From assembly GCA_016415585.1 (NCBI GenBank), contig CP066552.1, positions 372,001 through 436,000 of the forward strand: DNA of 64,000 bases, read 5' to 3'. Each line of letters opens with the position of its first letter. Positions within the stretch are counted from its first letter, which is position 1. Origin of the DNA: Pectobacterium carotovorum (GTDB lineage: Bacteria > Pseudomonadota > Gammaproteobacteria > Enterobacterales > Enterobacteriaceae). The position numbers and the translations under genes are program-made. Under the pieces are notes generated by a model, which was not told the origin of the DNA, did not search any database, and was given only the letters and a program-made list of their open reading frames with translations. Positions 30,266 through 41,481 of the stretch are shown here, piece by piece.

Positions 30266-32629
30266 ATGAAGCAAATTCGTCTGTTGGCGCAGTACTATGT
30301 TGATTTGATGGTAAAACTGGGGCTTGTCCGTTTTTCACTGCTGCTGGCCTCGGTATTGGTGCTGCTGGCGATGGTGGTGCAAATGGCGGTCACCCTGTTG
30401 CTCAGCGGGGAAGTCGAAAATATCGACGTCGTTCGCTCCATTTTCTTCGGGCTGTTGATTACGCCCTGGGCCGTTTATTTTCTCTCCGTGGTGGTGGAAC
30501 AGCTCGAAGAGTCGCGCCAGCGGCTGGCGAAGCTGGTGGCGAAACTGGAAGAAATGCGTCACCGGGATCTGGAGCTGAATGTGCAGCTTCAGGAGAATAT
30601 CGCGCAGCTTAATCAGGAAATCGCTGACCGTATCAAAGCGGAAGACGCGCGTGTGCTGGTGATGAGCCGACTCAAAGAAGAAATGTCCCGCCGCGAACAG
30701 GCGCAGATTGAGCTGGAGCAACAGTCGGCGCTGCTGCGCTCGTTCCTCGATGCTTCGCCGGATTTGGTTTACTACCGTAACGAAGAGAAAGAATTCTCCG
30801 GCTGCAACCGTGCGATGGAACTGCTGGTGGGCAAAAGCCAGAAGCAGCTCATTGGCCTGACGCCGCAAGATGTTTACGCTCCCGATATTGCCGAGAAAGT
30901 GATGGAGACGGACGAAAAAGTGTTCCGTCACAACGTTTCTCTGACCTATGAACAATGGCTGGTTTATCCCGATGGCCGTAAAGCCTGTTTTGAGCTGCGC
31001 AAGGTGCCGTTTTATGACCGAATGGGCAAACGTCACGGGCTGATGGGATTTGGACGCGATATAACGGAGCGTAAGCGTTACCAGGACGCGTTAGAGAACG
31101 CCAGTAGGGAGAAGACCACCTTTATCTCAACTATCAGCCACGAGCTTCGTACGCCGCTTAATGGCATTGTCGGGTTAAGTCGCATCCTGCTGGATACTCA
31201 ACTCGACCCTGAGCAGCAAAAATACCTGAAAACCATCCACGTCAGCGCGATTACGCTGGGCAATATCTTTAACGACGTAATCGAGATGGACAAACAGGAG
31301 CGCCGCAAGGTGCAACTGGATAACCAGCCGCTCGATTTCACCGGTTTCCTGGTGGATCTGGAAAACCTCGGCGGCCTGCTGGCGGAGCCGAAAGGCCTGA
31401 AGCTGATTATGGACCAGCATCATCCTCTGCCGCAGAAAGTCATGACTGACGGAACGCGCCTGCGGCAGATTCTGTGGAACCTGCTCAGTAACGCGGTGAA
31501 ATTCACGCCGAAGGGTGAGAACGGCAAAAAAGGCGAAATTGTGGTGCGCGTCTGGCATGAAAAGGGCGATCGCCTGCGCTTTGAGGTGGAAGATTCCGGG
31601 ATGGGTATTCCGGCGGATGAGTTGGAAAAAATCTTCGCCATGTATTATCAGGTCAAAGACCAGCACGGCGGGAAACCCGCAACGGGCACGGGAATTGGTC
31701 TGGCGGTGTCGAAGCGTCTGGCACAGAACATGGGGGGCGATATCCAGGTTTCCAGCACGCAAGGCAAGGGTTCCTGCTTTACCCTGACGGTGATTGCACC
31801 GAGCGTCGATGAAGTAGGAAATGGCCTAGATGATGATTTGCCGTTACCGGCGCTGCACGTTCTGCTGGTGGAAGATATCGAACTGAACGTGGTGGTCGCG
31901 CGTTCGGTGCTGGAAAAACTGGGGAACAGTGTGGATGTCGCGATGACCGGACAGGAAGCGCTGGACATGTTTGATCCCGATGAGTTCGATCTGGTGTTGC
32001 TCGATATCCAACTGCCGGATATGACCGGGCTGGACGTGGCGCGTCAGCTGCGTTCACGCTATGGCAAACGTAGCATGCCGCCGCTGGTGGCGCTGACGGC
32101 GAACGTGCTGAAAGATAAACGTGAATATCTGGATGCGGGTATGGATGACGTGCTCAGCAAGCCGCTATCGGTGCCAGCGCTGACGGCCATCATCAAACAA
32201 TTCTGGGATACTCATACGGCGTGGACGGAAGAACCGATGATTGAGGAAGGTGATGAAATGGCAAATGCAGAAGACGATCTGCTGGATATCCCAATGCTGG
32301 AACAGTATCTGGATTTGGTGGGGCCGAAATTGATCCACCAGAGTCTGGAGATGTTTGAGCAGATGATGCCGGGCTATCTGGCTATTCTGGATTCCAACAT
32401 GACGGCGCGCGACCAGAAAGGCATTACGGAAGAAGGGCACAAAATTAAAGGGGCGGCGGGTTCCGTCGGGTTACGGCATCTACAGCAAGTTGCCCAGCAG
32501 ATTCAGACCTCATCGCTACCGGCATGGTGGGATAACGTGCAGGAATGGGTTGATGAGCTTAAGCATGACTGGCGTCATGACGTTCAGGTACTGCGTGATT
32601 GGGTCGCAAAAGCAGAAAAAGAATCCTGA
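30266..32629 (+). CDS. arcB: Aerobic respiration control sensor kinase ArcB
   Basis: Tripartite sensor kinase that, when quinones are reduced, phosphorylates ArcA to repress respiratory genes. Two membrane helices lie at about 23-45 and 57-77, then a linker coiled coil and a PAS domain with the redox cysteines at the same positions as E. coli (Cys180 and Cys241). The phosphoacceptor His292 is in ISHELRTPLNG, followed by the ATPase domain, a receiver with Asp580 (LLDIQLPD), and an HPt domain with His725 (GHKIKGAAGS). Length is 787 residues against 778 in E. coli. Confidence 0.97.
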   Translation: MKQIRLLAQYYVDLMVKLGLVRFSLLLASVLVLLAMVVQMAVTLLLSGEVENIDVVRSIFFGLLITPWAVYFLSVVVEQLEESRQRLAKLVAKLEEMRHRDLELNVQLQENIAQLNQEIADRIKAEDARVLVMSRLKEEMSRREQAQIELEQQSALLRSFLDASPDLVYYRNEEKEFSGCNRAMELLVGKSQKQLIGLTPQDVYAPDIAEKVMETDEKVFRHNVSLTYEQWLVYPDGRKACFELRKVPFYDRMGKRHGLMGFGRDITERKRYQDALENASREKTTFISTISHELRTPLNGIVGLSRILLDTQLDPEQQKYLKTIHVSAITLGNIFNDVIEMDKQERRKVQLDNQPLDFTGFLVDLENLGGLLAEPKGLKLIMDQHHPLPQKVMTDGTRLRQILWNLLSNAVKFTPKGENGKKGEIVVRVWHEKGDRLRFEVEDSGMGIPADELEKIFAMYYQVKDQHGGKPATGTGIGLAVSKRLAQNMGGDIQVSSTQGKGSCFTLTVIAPSVDEVGNGLDDDLPLPALHVLLVEDIELNVVVARSVLEKLGNSVDVAMTGQEALDMFDPDEFDLVLLDIQLPDMTGLDVARQLRSRYGKRSMPPLVALTANVLKDKREYLDAGMDDVLSKPLSVPALTAIIKQFWDTHTAWTEEPMIEEGDEMANAEDDLLDIPMLEQYLDLVGPKLIHQSLEMFEQMMPGYLAILDSNMTARDQKGITEEGHKIKGAAGSVGLRHLQQVAQQIQTSSLPAWWDNVQEWVDELKHDWRHDVQVLRDWVAKAEKES

Positions 32630-32787
32630 TACGGTGAGTTGCAGCCACAGGGACGTGGCGAGCAAAACGGTTAGAAAATTTTTTTTCGTCTCACGCGATA
32701 TCATGCAAAAAGGCGTCAGATTAAGTGGTGTTTACGATTGAAGAGGGGTCGAGGATGCGAGGGATTTGCACGTTTTCATACGGTAGA

Positions 32788-32900
32788 AAAAAATGACCCC
32801 GGCCGAAGCTGGGGTGCGCGAATTATGCGCCAACACCAGGGAAAACATGCACCTGCATTTAGATCTCAGGGTTTGTAAACTCGCAAGTGCGGATATTCGT
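32788..32900 (-). ncRNA. arcZ: Small regulatory RNA ArcZ
   Basis: Between arcB and elbB on the opposite strand, as in E. coli. The conserved seed-containing core TTTCCCTGGTGTTGGCGCA reads on the minus strand from 32844. It is followed by GCGCACCCC and a terminator (CCCCAGCTTCGGCCGGGG then a T-run at 32794-32788). In E. coli this Hfq-binding RNA is processed to its 3' half, activates rpoS and represses arcB and motility genes. The 5' end is uncertain: a CATAGT -10-like box at 32912-32907 would place it near 32900. Confidence 0.88.
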
Positions 32901-33105
32901 GTCTTAACTATGTTCTTACTACCAACGTTCTTACTAGTACAACTTACAACAGCGACTAAAACCTTGCTACTGTACATCTTCATCAAGCAACAAAATAGCA
33001 AATGTAGAAATCTTTGTTACAAGAATCATTAAAATGTGTGATGTAGATTAGTGTTTGTCAATTAAAAAATCAATTAGTTGATGTAATGAAATGAAGGAAA
33101 AGATG
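32901..33105 (+). other. ArcZ/elbB promoter region
   Basis: A+T-rich spacer holding the presumed ArcZ promoter on the minus strand and the elbB promoter on the plus strand. AAGGAAAAG just before 33103 is the elbB ribosome site. No open frame of interest. Confidence 0.4.
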
Positions 33106-33759
33106 ATGAAACGAGTCGGCATTGTCCTTAGTGGCTGTGGTGTTTATGACGGTTCCGAGATTCATGAAGCCGTATTGACGTTACTTGCGCTGGATCGCGC
33201 GGGCGCACAAGCGGTTTGCTTTGCGCCAGATAAGCCACAATTACAGGTGGTTAATCACCTGACGGGTGACGTAACTGGTGAGAATCGCAACGTTTTAGCA
33301 GAATCAGCACGGATCGCCAGAGGAAAAATCCAGCCGCTTTCTACCGCGAATGCACAAGACTTAGATGCACTGATTGTGCCGGGTGGTTTTGGCGCTGCGA
33401 AAAATTTAAGTGACTTCGCAACGCAAGGAACGGCGTGTCAGATTGATGAAACGCTGCAATTGCTCACACAGGAAATTTATAAGCAAAATAAACCAATTGG
33501 TTTTATTTGCATCTCACCTGCGCTGCTGCCGACGATTTTGGGTGTACCTGTTCGCGTAACCATTGGTAACGATATTGATACCGCTGAGGCCGTTGAGGAG
33601 ATGGGCGGTATCCACGTTGTTTGTCCGGTCGATGATATCGTGGTTGATGAGGAACATAAAATCGTGACGACACCAGCCTATATGCTGGCTAACTCCATCA
33701 GCGAAGCGGCAAAAGGCATTGATAAGCTCGTTGCCCGCGTATTGGATCTCACCGAATGA
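33106..33759 (+). CDS. elbB: Glyoxalase ElbB (DJ-1/PfpI family)
   Basis: A 217-residue DJ-1/PfpI-like protein; E. coli ElbB (isoprenoid biosynthesis protein with amidotransferase-like domain) shows weak glyoxalase activity. The N-terminal motif [20 protein letters not shown] and [17 protein letters not shown] are family hallmarks. The nucleophile-elbow region reads [10 protein letters not shown]. Three in-frame ATGs precede; I chose 33106 (MKRVGI) to match the E. coli length. Its stop overlaps the mtgA start. Confidence 0.92.
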   Translation: MKRVGIVLSGCGVYDGSEIHEAVLTLLALDRAGAQAVCFAPDKPQLQVVNHLTGDVTGENRNVLAESARIARGKIQPLSTANAQDLDALIVPGGFGAAKNLSDFATQGTACQIDETLQLLTQEIYKQNKPIGFICISPALLPTILGVPVRVTIGNDIDTAEAVEEMGGIHVVCPVDDIVVDEEHKIVTTPAYMLANSISEAAKGIDKLVARVLDLTE

Positions 33760-34490
33760 GGTGGAGCCGAGGGCGTGGAGGTTTATTCACGTGGCTGAAG
33801 CGCCTGATTGTTCGGAGTCTGTTGGTCGTCATCGGTGCGTGGCTGGCAGGCATTGTGTTGTTTTCCTTCCTGCCCGTACCGTTCTCCGCGGTGATGGTCG
33901 ACAGGCAGATCAGCGCATGGTTGAAAGGCGAATTCTCCTATGTTGCCCATTCTGACTGGGTTGCGATGGACGATATTGCGCCGGAAATGGCGCTGGCGGT
34001 GATAGCGGCGGAAGACCAAAAATTCCCTCAGCATTGGGGCTTCGATCTTGATGCGATTGGTCAGGCATTGAAGCACAACGAGCGCAACACACAGCGGATT
34101 CGCGGTGCGTCTACGCTGTCACAGCAGATGGTGAAGAACCTGTTCCTGTGGGATGGGCGTAGCTGGGTGCGCAAGGGGCTTGAGGCGGGTATTACCACCG
34201 GGGTTGAGCTGGTCTGGACGAAACGGCGGATTCTTACTGTGTATCTGAATATCGCCGAATTTGGCCCCGGGATTTTTGGCGTGGAAGCGGCCGCCAGACG
34301 TTATTTCAACAAGCCTGCCAGCAGGCTGACAGCAAGTGAATCAGCCCTACTGGCGGCGGTGCTGCCAAACCCCATTCGCTTTCGTGCGAATGCGCCCTCT
34401 GGCTATGTTATTCAACGCCAGCAGTGGATTTTACGCCAGATGAGGCTGATGGGCGGTGAAGCATTTTTGCGAGATAACGATCTGTTGTGA
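33756..34490 (+). CDS. mtgA: Monofunctional peptidoglycan glycosyltransferase MtgA
   Basis: Polymerises glycan strands from lipid II at the inner membrane (family GT51). A membrane anchor covers about residues 18-40. The catalytic Glu86 lies in [17 protein letters not shown] (motif 1), and [17 protein letters not shown] is motif 2. Length is 244 residues. The ATG overlaps the elbB TGA (ATGA), so the two genes are translationally coupled, as in E. coli. Confidence 0.95.
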   Translation: MRWSRGRGGLFTWLKRLIVRSLLVVIGAWLAGIVLFSFLPVPFSAVMVDRQISAWLKGEFSYVAHSDWVAMDDIAPEMALAVIAAEDQKFPQHWGFDLDAIGQALKHNERNTQRIRGASTLSQQMVKNLFLWDGRSWVRKGLEAGITTGVELVWTKRRILTVYLNIAEFGPGIFGVEAAARRYFNKPASRLTASESALLAAVLPNPIRFRANAPSGYVIQRQQWILRQMRLMGGEAFLRDNDLL

Positions 34491-34579
34491 GGTAACAATC
34501 TGAATTAAATCGCTTTGTTCGTTTACTATACCGAGAAATTTTCGCGTTAACGGTCGTGTTTTCGACATCAGGAGAAAGT

Positions 34580-35875
34580 ATGCGGTTACGTTATTGGTCA
34601 GGTTTACTGGTTGCATTGTGTTGTGTGGCTTCTGTTGCCCGTGCGGACGCGGAGCCTAAAGCTTCACCCCCCGATAATCCCTACGCCTTCTTGCAGCAGC
34701 CTCAGCTATCCTCGGTAAAACAGCAGTTACAGCAGAAAACGGAAAAGCCGCAGACGCGAATGGCGTACGAGCAGCTTATTTCGGAAGCCGATCGCGCACT
34801 GAAAAGTGATAACCCTAGCGTGACGAAAAAGAAATCCACGCCACCCAGTGGTTCAAAGCATGATTATTTGAGCCTCAGCGCCTACTGGTGGCCCGATCCC
34901 GACAAAGCTGATGGTTTGCCTTGGATTCGTCGTGATGGGCAGGTAAACCCTGCCAGCAAGGATGAAGAGACTGACGGCGTTCGGCTGGCGAAATTTACTG
35001 CCCAAACGCAGGCGTTGACGCTGGCGTGGTATTTCTCTGGCAAACAGGTTTATGCCGATAAAGCCATGTCGATGATCCGTACCTGGTTTATTGACCCCGC
35101 TACGCGCATGAACCCTAACCTCGACTTTGCGCAGGGTGTGCCGGGCATCGCGCCAGGAAGGGGCTCAGGCGTGCTGGACGGGCGCTATTTTTCCACCCGC
35201 ATTGTCGATTCGCTGATTATGCTGCGTCAGGCTCCGGGCTGGACGACGCAGGATGAACAGCAGATGCAGAAATGGATGAGCGATTACCTGCACTGGCTGC
35301 AAACCAGCAAACTGGGGAAAAAAGAGGCAACGGCCCAGAACAACCACGGTAGCTGGTATACCGTACAGGTTGCGGGGATCGCCTGGTATCTGGGGAAAAT
35401 CGACGTGGTGAAGTCCATGGCGCAATTGCAGCGGGAGAAATTGGATCACCAACTGCAACCAGATGGCGCCCAGCCGGAAGAGCTGGGGCGTACCCGTTCT
35501 TTCCATTACAGCTACTTCAACCTTCAGGCGGTAACGGATATGGCGATGCTGGCTTCCCGCGTCGGCGAGAATATCTGGCAGTACCAAACGCCAACGGGAA
35601 GCAGTGTGATAAAGGCGCTGGATTTTATGGCACCGTATCTGGATGAAAATAAAGCGTGGCCGCGCAAGACGATGGACAGGCAAAGCAGCCGCCTTATCCC
35701 GCTGCTATTACAGGCAGAACGTGGCTTGAAAACGCCGCGTTACCAGGCGCAAATCAAGCAGGCGGGCTTTGCGGAATTGCTTACCGGTGAGGCTGGCGTG
35801 CGTGATAAAGAACCGAGTCATATCAGCGTTGAAACCCGCCGTGCGCTCTGGCTGCTTAATTCTGTTACGCCATAA
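34580..35875 (+). CDS. Exported alginate lyase family protein
   Basis: Predicted periplasmic or secreted protein of 431 residues after choosing the ATG at 34580, which follows AGGAG and begins the signal peptide MRLRYWSGLLVALCCVASVA. The mature part matches the alpha-helical toroid of the PL5-like alginate lyase family (YWWPDPDKADGLPWIRRDG, and the NNHGSWY active-site-like motif near residue 258). Alginate is not a plant polymer, so the true substrate may be another acidic polysaccharide or a self-made exopolysaccharide. It has no counterpart at this site in E. coli. Confidence 0.8.
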   Translation: MRLRYWSGLLVALCCVASVARADAEPKASPPDNPYAFLQQPQLSSVKQQLQQKTEKPQTRMAYEQLISEADRALKSDNPSVTKKKSTPPSGSKHDYLSLSAYWWPDPDKADGLPWIRRDGQVNPASKDEETDGVRLAKFTAQTQALTLAWYFSGKQVYADKAMSMIRTWFIDPATRMNPNLDFAQGVPGIAPGRGSGVLDGRYFSTRIVDSLIMLRQAPGWTTQDEQQMQKWMSDYLHWLQTSKLGKKEATAQNNHGSWYTVQVAGIAWYLGKIDVVKSMAQLQREKLDHQLQPDGAQPEELGRTRSFHYSYFNLQAVTDMAMLASRVGENIWQYQTPTGSSVIKALDFMAPYLDENKAWPRKTMDRQSSRLIPLLLQAERGLKTPRYQAQIKQAGFAELLTGEAGVRDKEPSHISVETRRALWLLNSVTP

Positions 35876-35942
35876 TTTTCTTGAGCCTCGGTCTCATCGG
35901 GCAAAGATATACGTCCCTGAACTGGGATAAAAAGCGCAGAGA

Positions 35943-35986
35943 TAAAAAAACCGCTGATGTCGTCATCAGCGGTTTTTTGTTTTTTA
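35943..35986. terminator. Bidirectional terminator between lyase and dolP
   Basis: AAAAAAACCGCTGATG / CATCAGCGGTTTTTT with T-runs on both strands. Serves the convergent lyase-family gene and dolP. Confidence 0.9.
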
Positions 35987-36000
35987 AAGAAAAAAGCGCG

Positions 36001-36573
36001 TTATTGCAGGTAGGTGAAGGCCGTCGTTACATGCTTCACGCCGCCAACTTTACTGGCGATTTCTGCGGCGGAGGTGCCTTCACGCTGTGTCACCAGACCT
36101 AACAGGAAGACTTCGCCGTTTTCCGTTGTGACTTTGACGTTAGAGGATTTAACCGTGTCGCTTGCCAGGATCTGTGAGCGCACTTTGGTGGTGATCCAGG
36201 TATCCATGGAGGCGGTTCCCATTGAAACCGGCGTGCCTTGGCGTATTTCGTTGTAGACTTCGGCTGCACCTTCCACGCCGAGGGCGATTTGCTTAGCCCG
36301 GCTTGCCATTTCTGTGCTCGGTGCTTGCCCTGTTAACAATACTTTCCCCTGATAAGCTGTTGCAACGATACGGGCCTCTTTTTTCAGTTGCTCGTCTTTG
36401 CTGATTGCATTCGTCACGCGGACTTCCAGTGTGCCATCGTCAACCTGCGTGCCTACGGTACGCGGGTCCGTGGCCGTTTTGGTTGCCACAGCACTGCCAA
36501 CAGCAACAACCCCGACACAGCCTTGTAGCAGCAGGGCGATAGACAGCACGGCAAATGCAGAACTTATCCTCAT
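36001..36573 (-). CDS. dolP: Outer-membrane BON-domain lipoprotein DolP (YraP)
   Basis: Lipoprotein that keeps outer-membrane integrity and gathers at division sites; in E. coli it also supports the BAM complex. A lipobox LLLQGC ends the signal sequence near residue 18. Two BON domains follow (about 45-115 and 120-190) with the phospholipid-binding second domain NVKVTTENGEVFLLGLV. The ATG at 36573 with AAGGAG upstream gives 190-191 residues; a TTG five codons earlier is less likely. Just downstream of diaA. Confidence 0.94.
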   Translation of the reverse strand: MRISSAFAVLSIALLLQGCVGVVAVGSAVATKTATDPRTVGTQVDDGTLEVRVTNAISKDEQLKKEARIVATAYQGKVLLTGQAPSTEMASRAKQIALGVEGAAEVYNEIRQGTPVSMGTASMDTWITTKVRSQILASDTVKSSNVKVTTENGEVFLLGLVTQREGTSAAEIASKVGGVKHVTTAFTYLQ

Positions 36574-36584
36574 GTAGTGCTCCT

Positions 36585-37175
36585 TCAATCGTTCTGGTGT
36601 GGAAAAAGTGTGTTATCAATTAAATCGCACAGGCAATTTACTGTCAGCATGTGCATTTCCTGAATACGGGCGCTGCGGTGTGACGGGATGCGAATCTCCA
36701 CATCCTGTGGCCCGAGCAGCCCGGCCAGTTCTCCGCCATCGTAGCCGGTCAGAGCGACAATCGTCATGTCGCGGGTAACAGCAGACTCTACGGCTTTAAC
36801 AATATCGCGACTGTTACCACGGGTTGAAATTGCCAGTAGTACGTCGCCAGCCTGACCTAACGCTCTGACTTGTTTGGCATAGACCTCTTCATGCAAACGG
36901 TCATTGGCTATCGCAGTTAAGACCACATTATCCGCATTAAGTGCGATAGCCGGTAAGCTTGGGCGCTCTGCTTCAAAGCGGTTAATCATGCTGGCGGCAA
37001 AATGCTGTGAATTGGCTGCCGATGTTCCGTTACCACAGCACAGAATTTTGTTGCCGTTTAGCAGAGACTGCACCATCGCAATCGCGCCGCGGGAAATGGC
37101 GTCTGGCAAGGCTTCTGCCGCTGCAATCTGCGTTTGAATACTCTCGGTAAAACAAACTTTTATTCTATCCAGCAC
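36585..37175 (-). CDS. diaA: DnaA initiator-associating protein DiaA
   Basis: SIS-domain protein (196 residues) that forms tetramers, binds several DnaA molecules and promotes timely initiation at oriC. Similar in fold to phosphoheptose isomerase GmhA ([18 protein letters not shown] near 45-62). Located between yraN and dolP as in E. coli. Confidence 0.94.
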   Translation of the reverse strand: MLDRIKVCFTESIQTQIAAAEALPDAISRGAIAMVQSLLNGNKILCCGNGTSAANSQHFAASMINRFEAERPSLPAIALNADNVVLTAIANDRLHEEVYAKQVRALGQAGDVLLAISTRGNSRDIVKAVESAVTRDMTIVALTGYDGGELAGLLGPQDVEIRIPSHRSARIQEMHMLTVNCLCDLIDNTLFPHQND

Positions 37176-37230
37176 GTTGAATTAACCTACGTAAATTGAA
37201 GTCCATCAAGGATGGGCTATCCCAGAGTGG

Positions 37231-37357
37231 GATACCCGTCATACTTCGAGTTGCATGTGCGTTGGCTACGTTTAGTTACCCGAATCACTTACCTGAGTAA
37301 GTTCATCTGGATTCCTTCTCTTGCCGCCTGCCTGAAACTTGAATTATTTAGGGTATA
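37231..37357. repeat. ERIC element, standard 127-bp form (copy 2)
   Basis: Ends GATACCCGTCATACTTCGAG and TTGAATTATTTAGGGTATA, with the central TCACTTACCTGAGTAAG palindrome. At 127 bp it has the canonical ERIC length. Lies between yraN and diaA, which share a strand, so it is probably transcribed with them. Confidence 0.92.
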
Positions 37358-37363
37358 AAAATG

Positions 37364-37783
37364 TTATCCCTGTGCGGTGAAGGCGTTAGGGAGCCAGTCG
37401 AACTGTTCGCCCGTAATTGCCAGCACGTCAAAACGGCAATCCACTGTGTCAAAGCTGGCACCTCGCTGCGCCAACCACACGGCGGCGGCGTGCAACAACC
37501 GCTGCTGTTTGCGTCGGGTGACGCTGGCTGCCGCATCGCCAAAATGGGCGTTGCGCCGATAGCGCACTTCAACAAACACCCAAATATGGCGATCGCGCAT
37601 GATCAAATCCAGTTCACCGCCGCGTAGCGTAACATTCGCCGCGGTGAAGGTCAGGCCCGCGCGTTCAAGATAACGCCGGGCTTGTTGTTCGTAAACTGCG
37701 CCAGCCGCTCGCTGATTCAGAGAACGGGCACCAGTTGGCCCTGACGATATTGCTGCCAGGTTAGCTGTCGATTGATGGTGCAA
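37364..37783 (-). CDS. yraN: UPF0102 family protein YraN
   Basis: A 139-residue protein with an endonuclease-like fold ([10 protein letters not shown] and FVEVRYRRN carry the acidic and basic residues of the PD-(D/E)XK core). Its function is not established. The frame overlaps the 3' end of lpoA by 67 bp; the first ~25 residues are poorly conserved, so the true start may be slightly downstream, although no other ATG is available. Confidence 0.88.
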   Translation of the reverse strand: MHHQSTANLAAISSGPTGARSLNQRAAGAVYEQQARRYLERAGLTFTAANVTLRGGELDLIMRDRHIWVFVEVRYRRNAHFGDAAASVTRRKQQRLLHAAAVWLAQRGASFDTVDCRFDVLAITGEQFDWLPNAFTAQG

Positions 37784-39735
37784 TCCGGCCCTGAACTCAG
37801 CATTCCTGTTGCCCCAGGAATTTGGTGGCCTGGAATCTGGCGCATTTCACCGAAGTGGCTGGCGAGCGTCCAGGCATCCATCCCCATCGCATACAGGCGG
37901 ACTAACGAGTAATCGTTTTTAAACTGGCTGCTGACCTGCTGCATCAACGCTGGGTTAGCGCCGGCTAACAGTGGGATATCGCTGAACTGCAACCCTTCCA
38001 TTTCAAGGCGGAAGTCGGGCCCTAACCCAGCCTGGAAGCTACGTGAGCTGGCGTAGAGCGCCGGACGTGCGCGTGACGTGGTGCGCATATCAATCATCGG
38101 CTTAATCAGCGCCAATTCATCTGGCGTTGCGATGATATAGACCGCATCGATATTACCGCTGACGGATGAAGTGGACGTAGGCTGAACCTGAGAGGGGATG
38201 GTTAAGCCGCCGATAGTGGTGCCCGACGGTGCCTGCTGCTGCGACACGTTAACGGGTTGACCGCTCAGGCTTAAGCCCGCGCCACTATTGATGGCCTGCT
38301 TTAATTCCGCCGTGTTGCCAAAGCGCTGTTGCAGCGAGCTTGTGCCGCTTTGCTGGTTCCAGGCCTGCGCGAAGGCGTTAATGATGCGGTCGCCCAGCGC
38401 ACCGCGAGGGGCTAAGACCAGCGGCTGCTGTTTACCCTGCTGATGGATAAATTTTGCCGCGTCTCGGGCTTCATCCTCTGGAGAGAGGGCGAAATAGCAG
38501 ATGTTAGGGCTATTTTCGACGTGTTCCGGCTGGTTCAACGCCAAAATATTCAGCGGTGACTGACTGTTCGCCAACTGATCCACTTCATTTTTCAGCAACG
38601 GACCGATGACCAGCGATGCACCATCCTGCTGTGCCTGCGTGAGAATATTCGCCAGCGGCTGTGAAGAGGTATCATACACTTTGACCGGGAGTGAGCTGGA
38701 CAGCCCAGCGCTGGTCGCCTGTGCTTCCGGTGCAGGCGTCGGGGAGGCTACCGCCTGATCGCTGTACGGTGCGGACGATTGGGCACTCTGACCCTCTGAC
38801 GGTGGGGTAACCTGTTCGGCTTGCGTGGCATCCGCTGACGGTGCGACAGGGGCAGAGACGGCTGCGGTGGCTATCTGGCCGTTCTTTGCTGCGTTAAAGC
38901 CTTGCTGGATGGCATTGGCGAAAACCTGCGCCTGACCATTGAGTGGCAACAGCAATGCGATGCTGTTCACCGATGACTGCTGATAGTTAATGACCTGATT
39001 CAACTGCGTAGGCAGCGTTTTTGCAGCAGGATGGTGCGGATAGCGGGTTTGCCAGTCCTGAATCGCGCTTTTTAACTGATCGGGAGAAGTCCGGTTATCC
39101 TGATAGTTATTGAGCAAATCGACCCAGCCTTGCAGCACATTTTCATTCGCATTAATCAGCAGCGAGTTCGACTCCTGCGGTGACATTTGCGTCAATGCCA
39201 ACCAGGTCTGATCGAGGTTCATCTGATGCTCGTCGCCTTTCAGCAGCGGCTCTTGAGCGATATAAGCCCGAAGCAGCTCAATGGAAGGACGACCTTGTGC
39301 TGTTTTGATTTGCGTCTGGTAGTAACGCTGCTTCTGCTGATCGGAAAGTGCGCCCACATCAAGCTGGCTCAGTGCCGCTTTGGCCGCATCCATATTGTTC
39401 TGGGCGACGGACAGTTCCGCACTGAGTAACTGCTGTTCTTGCTTTTGCGCTGCGCTCAATTTTTCTGGCAGCGCATTGAACTGCTGGCTCGCCTGAGGGG
39501 CTTTCCCTTCCTGTAGCAGGGAACGAATAGCAAGTAATTGCCAGTCAGCCTTGTTATTATCGCTGCTTTGCTGCATCTGCTGCAGATAATAATCGGATGA
39601 TGCGTCAGCTTTGCCCTGAACCTCGGGTGGCGGGCTCTGCGGTGCATGGCTTGGACAGCCTGCGAGAAACAGTGCCGCTAACAAAACAGGGATAACACGC
39701 CCTGCCTGGGTACGGACGAAATGAAAGGGAAGCAT
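37717..39735 (-). CDS. lpoA: Penicillin-binding protein activator LpoA
   Basis: Outer-membrane lipoprotein that reaches through the periplasm to activate PBP1A. The signal sequence ends in the lipobox LFLAGC (Cys about 27). A TPR-like N-terminal half is followed by a Gln/Ser/Ala/Pro-rich low-complexity stretch (about 300-345) and a periplasmic-binding-protein-like C-terminal half. Length is 672 residues, close to E. coli. Divergent from rsmI. Confidence 0.95.
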   Translation of the reverse strand: MLPFHFVRTQAGRVIPVLLAALFLAGCPSHAPQSPPPEVQGKADASSDYYLQQMQQSSDNNKADWQLLAIRSLLQEGKAPQASQQFNALPEKLSAAQKQEQQLLSAELSVAQNNMDAAKAALSQLDVGALSDQQKQRYYQTQIKTAQGRPSIELLRAYIAQEPLLKGDEHQMNLDQTWLALTQMSPQESNSLLINANENVLQGWVDLLNNYQDNRTSPDQLKSAIQDWQTRYPHHPAAKTLPTQLNQVINYQQSSVNSIALLLPLNGQAQVFANAIQQGFNAAKNGQIATAAVSAPVAPSADATQAEQVTPPSEGQSAQSSAPYSDQAVASPTPAPEAQATSAGLSSSLPVKVYDTSSQPLANILTQAQQDGASLVIGPLLKNEVDQLANSQSPLNILALNQPEHVENSPNICYFALSPEDEARDAAKFIHQQGKQQPLVLAPRGALGDRIINAFAQAWNQQSGTSSLQQRFGNTAELKQAINSGAGLSLSGQPVNVSQQQAPSGTTIGGLTIPSQVQPTSTSSVSGNIDAVYIIATPDELALIKPMIDMRTTSRARPALYASSRSFQAGLGPDFRLEMEGLQFSDIPLLAGANPALMQQVSSQFKNDYSLVRLYAMGMDAWTLASHFGEMRQIPGHQIPGATGMLSSGPDCTINRQLTWQQYRQGQLVPVL

Positions 39736-39796
39736 ACTGTATCCAGTGATTTTTTTTAAAGATGCTCAATATTAAATCGGCAACCCGGATGAAACA

Positions 39797-40684
39797 ATGA
39801 ATCAAGACCAACAAGCAGACATTTCTGCATCTACCCTCTACATTGTCCCCACGCCAATCGGCAATCTGGGCGACATCACGCAGCGTGCGCTGGCGGTATT
39901 GGCGAGCGTTGATCTGATCGCCGCAGAGGATACCCGCCATACCGGTCTGCTGTTACAACATTTTGCGATTAATGCGCGACTGTTCGCATTACACGATCAC
40001 AACGAACAACAAAAAGCGGATGTGTTACTGGCTAAATTACAGTCAGGACAAAGCATCGCGCTGGTTTCCGATGCGGGCACGCCGCTGATTAACGACCCCG
40101 GCTACCATTTGGTTCGACGCTGCCGCGAAGCGGGCGTTCGCGTGGTGCCGTTACCGGGGGCTTGCGCAGCGATCACGGCGCTCTCCGCGTCCGGTTTGCC
40201 GTCTGACCGTTTTTGCTATGAGGGTTTTCTGCCTGCCAAAACCAAAGGACGCAAAGATAAGCTGCGTGAGCTAGGGGAAGAAACCCGCACCCTGATTTTC
40301 TATGAATCCACACATCGTCTTTTGGACAGCCTGCAGGATATCAGCGAGGTGCTGGGAGCCGAGCGCTACGTGGTGCTGGCACGCGAAATCACCAAAACCT
40401 GGGAGTCGATTCACGGCGCGCCCGTGGGCGAACTGCTGGCCTGGGTGAAAGAAGATGAGAACCGTCGCAAAGGGGAAATGGTGCTGATTGTGGAAGGGCA
40501 TCAGGTTGATGACAGTGCGCTGTCGGCAGAAGCGTTGCGCACGCTGGCGTTATTGCGTGCCGAGTTGCCGCTGAAGAAAGCCGCTGCGCTGGCGGCTGAA
40601 ATTCACGGCGTGAAGAAAAACGCGCTTTACCGCTATGGGTTGGAGCAAGAAGGCGATAGCAGTGAATCGGGGGATGACAAGTAG
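39797..40684 (+). CDS. rsmI: 16S rRNA C1402 2'-O-methyltransferase RsmI
   Basis: Methylates the ribose of C1402 at the ribosomal P site, using SAM. A tetrapyrrole-methylase fold with [18 protein letters not shown] near the N-terminus and [12 protein letters not shown] near residue 90. 295 residues. Divergent from lpoA across a 61-bp gap and immediately upstream of rnpB. Confidence 0.96.
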   Translation: MNQDQQADISASTLYIVPTPIGNLGDITQRALAVLASVDLIAAEDTRHTGLLLQHFAINARLFALHDHNEQQKADVLLAKLQSGQSIALVSDAGTPLINDPGYHLVRRCREAGVRVVPLPGACAAITALSASGLPSDRFCYEGFLPAKTKGRKDKLRELGEETRTLIFYESTHRLLDSLQDISEVLGAERYVVLAREITKTWESIHGAPVGELLAWVKEDENRRKGEMVLIVEGHQVDDSALSAEALRTLALLRAELPLKKAAALAAEIHGVKKNALYRYGLEQEGDSSESGDDK

Positions 40685-40709
40685 GGCGATTTACCCTATT
40701 ATCCGCGCC

Positions 40710-41086
<377 letters not shown>

Positions 41087-41481
41087 TCATCATAAAACCC
41101 CGCTTCGGCGGGGTTTTGCTTTATGGGGGCAGGCAAGATGAATGACTGTCCACGACGCTTTTTATGAAAGAAAGCGGCTTAACGGTCAACTCCCTTCATC
41201 ATAAAACCCCGCTTCGGTGGGTTTTTGCTTTATGGGTGCAGGCAAGATGAATGACTGTCCACGACGCTTTTTATGAAAGAAAGCGGCTTAACGGTCAACT
41301 CCCTTCATCATGAAACTGCCGCTTTGGCGGGAGGCTTTTTCCTTCATCCTGCCATGTAGGTCATACCTTTCAAATTAATTGATGTTCTCCATCACATAAC
41401 TCTGACTTTTTCTGTGTCATAAAGCGCGTAAAGTAAGGCCATCGCGTGCGGCTGCACGCTCGCTGACATCTTTCAGAGGAT

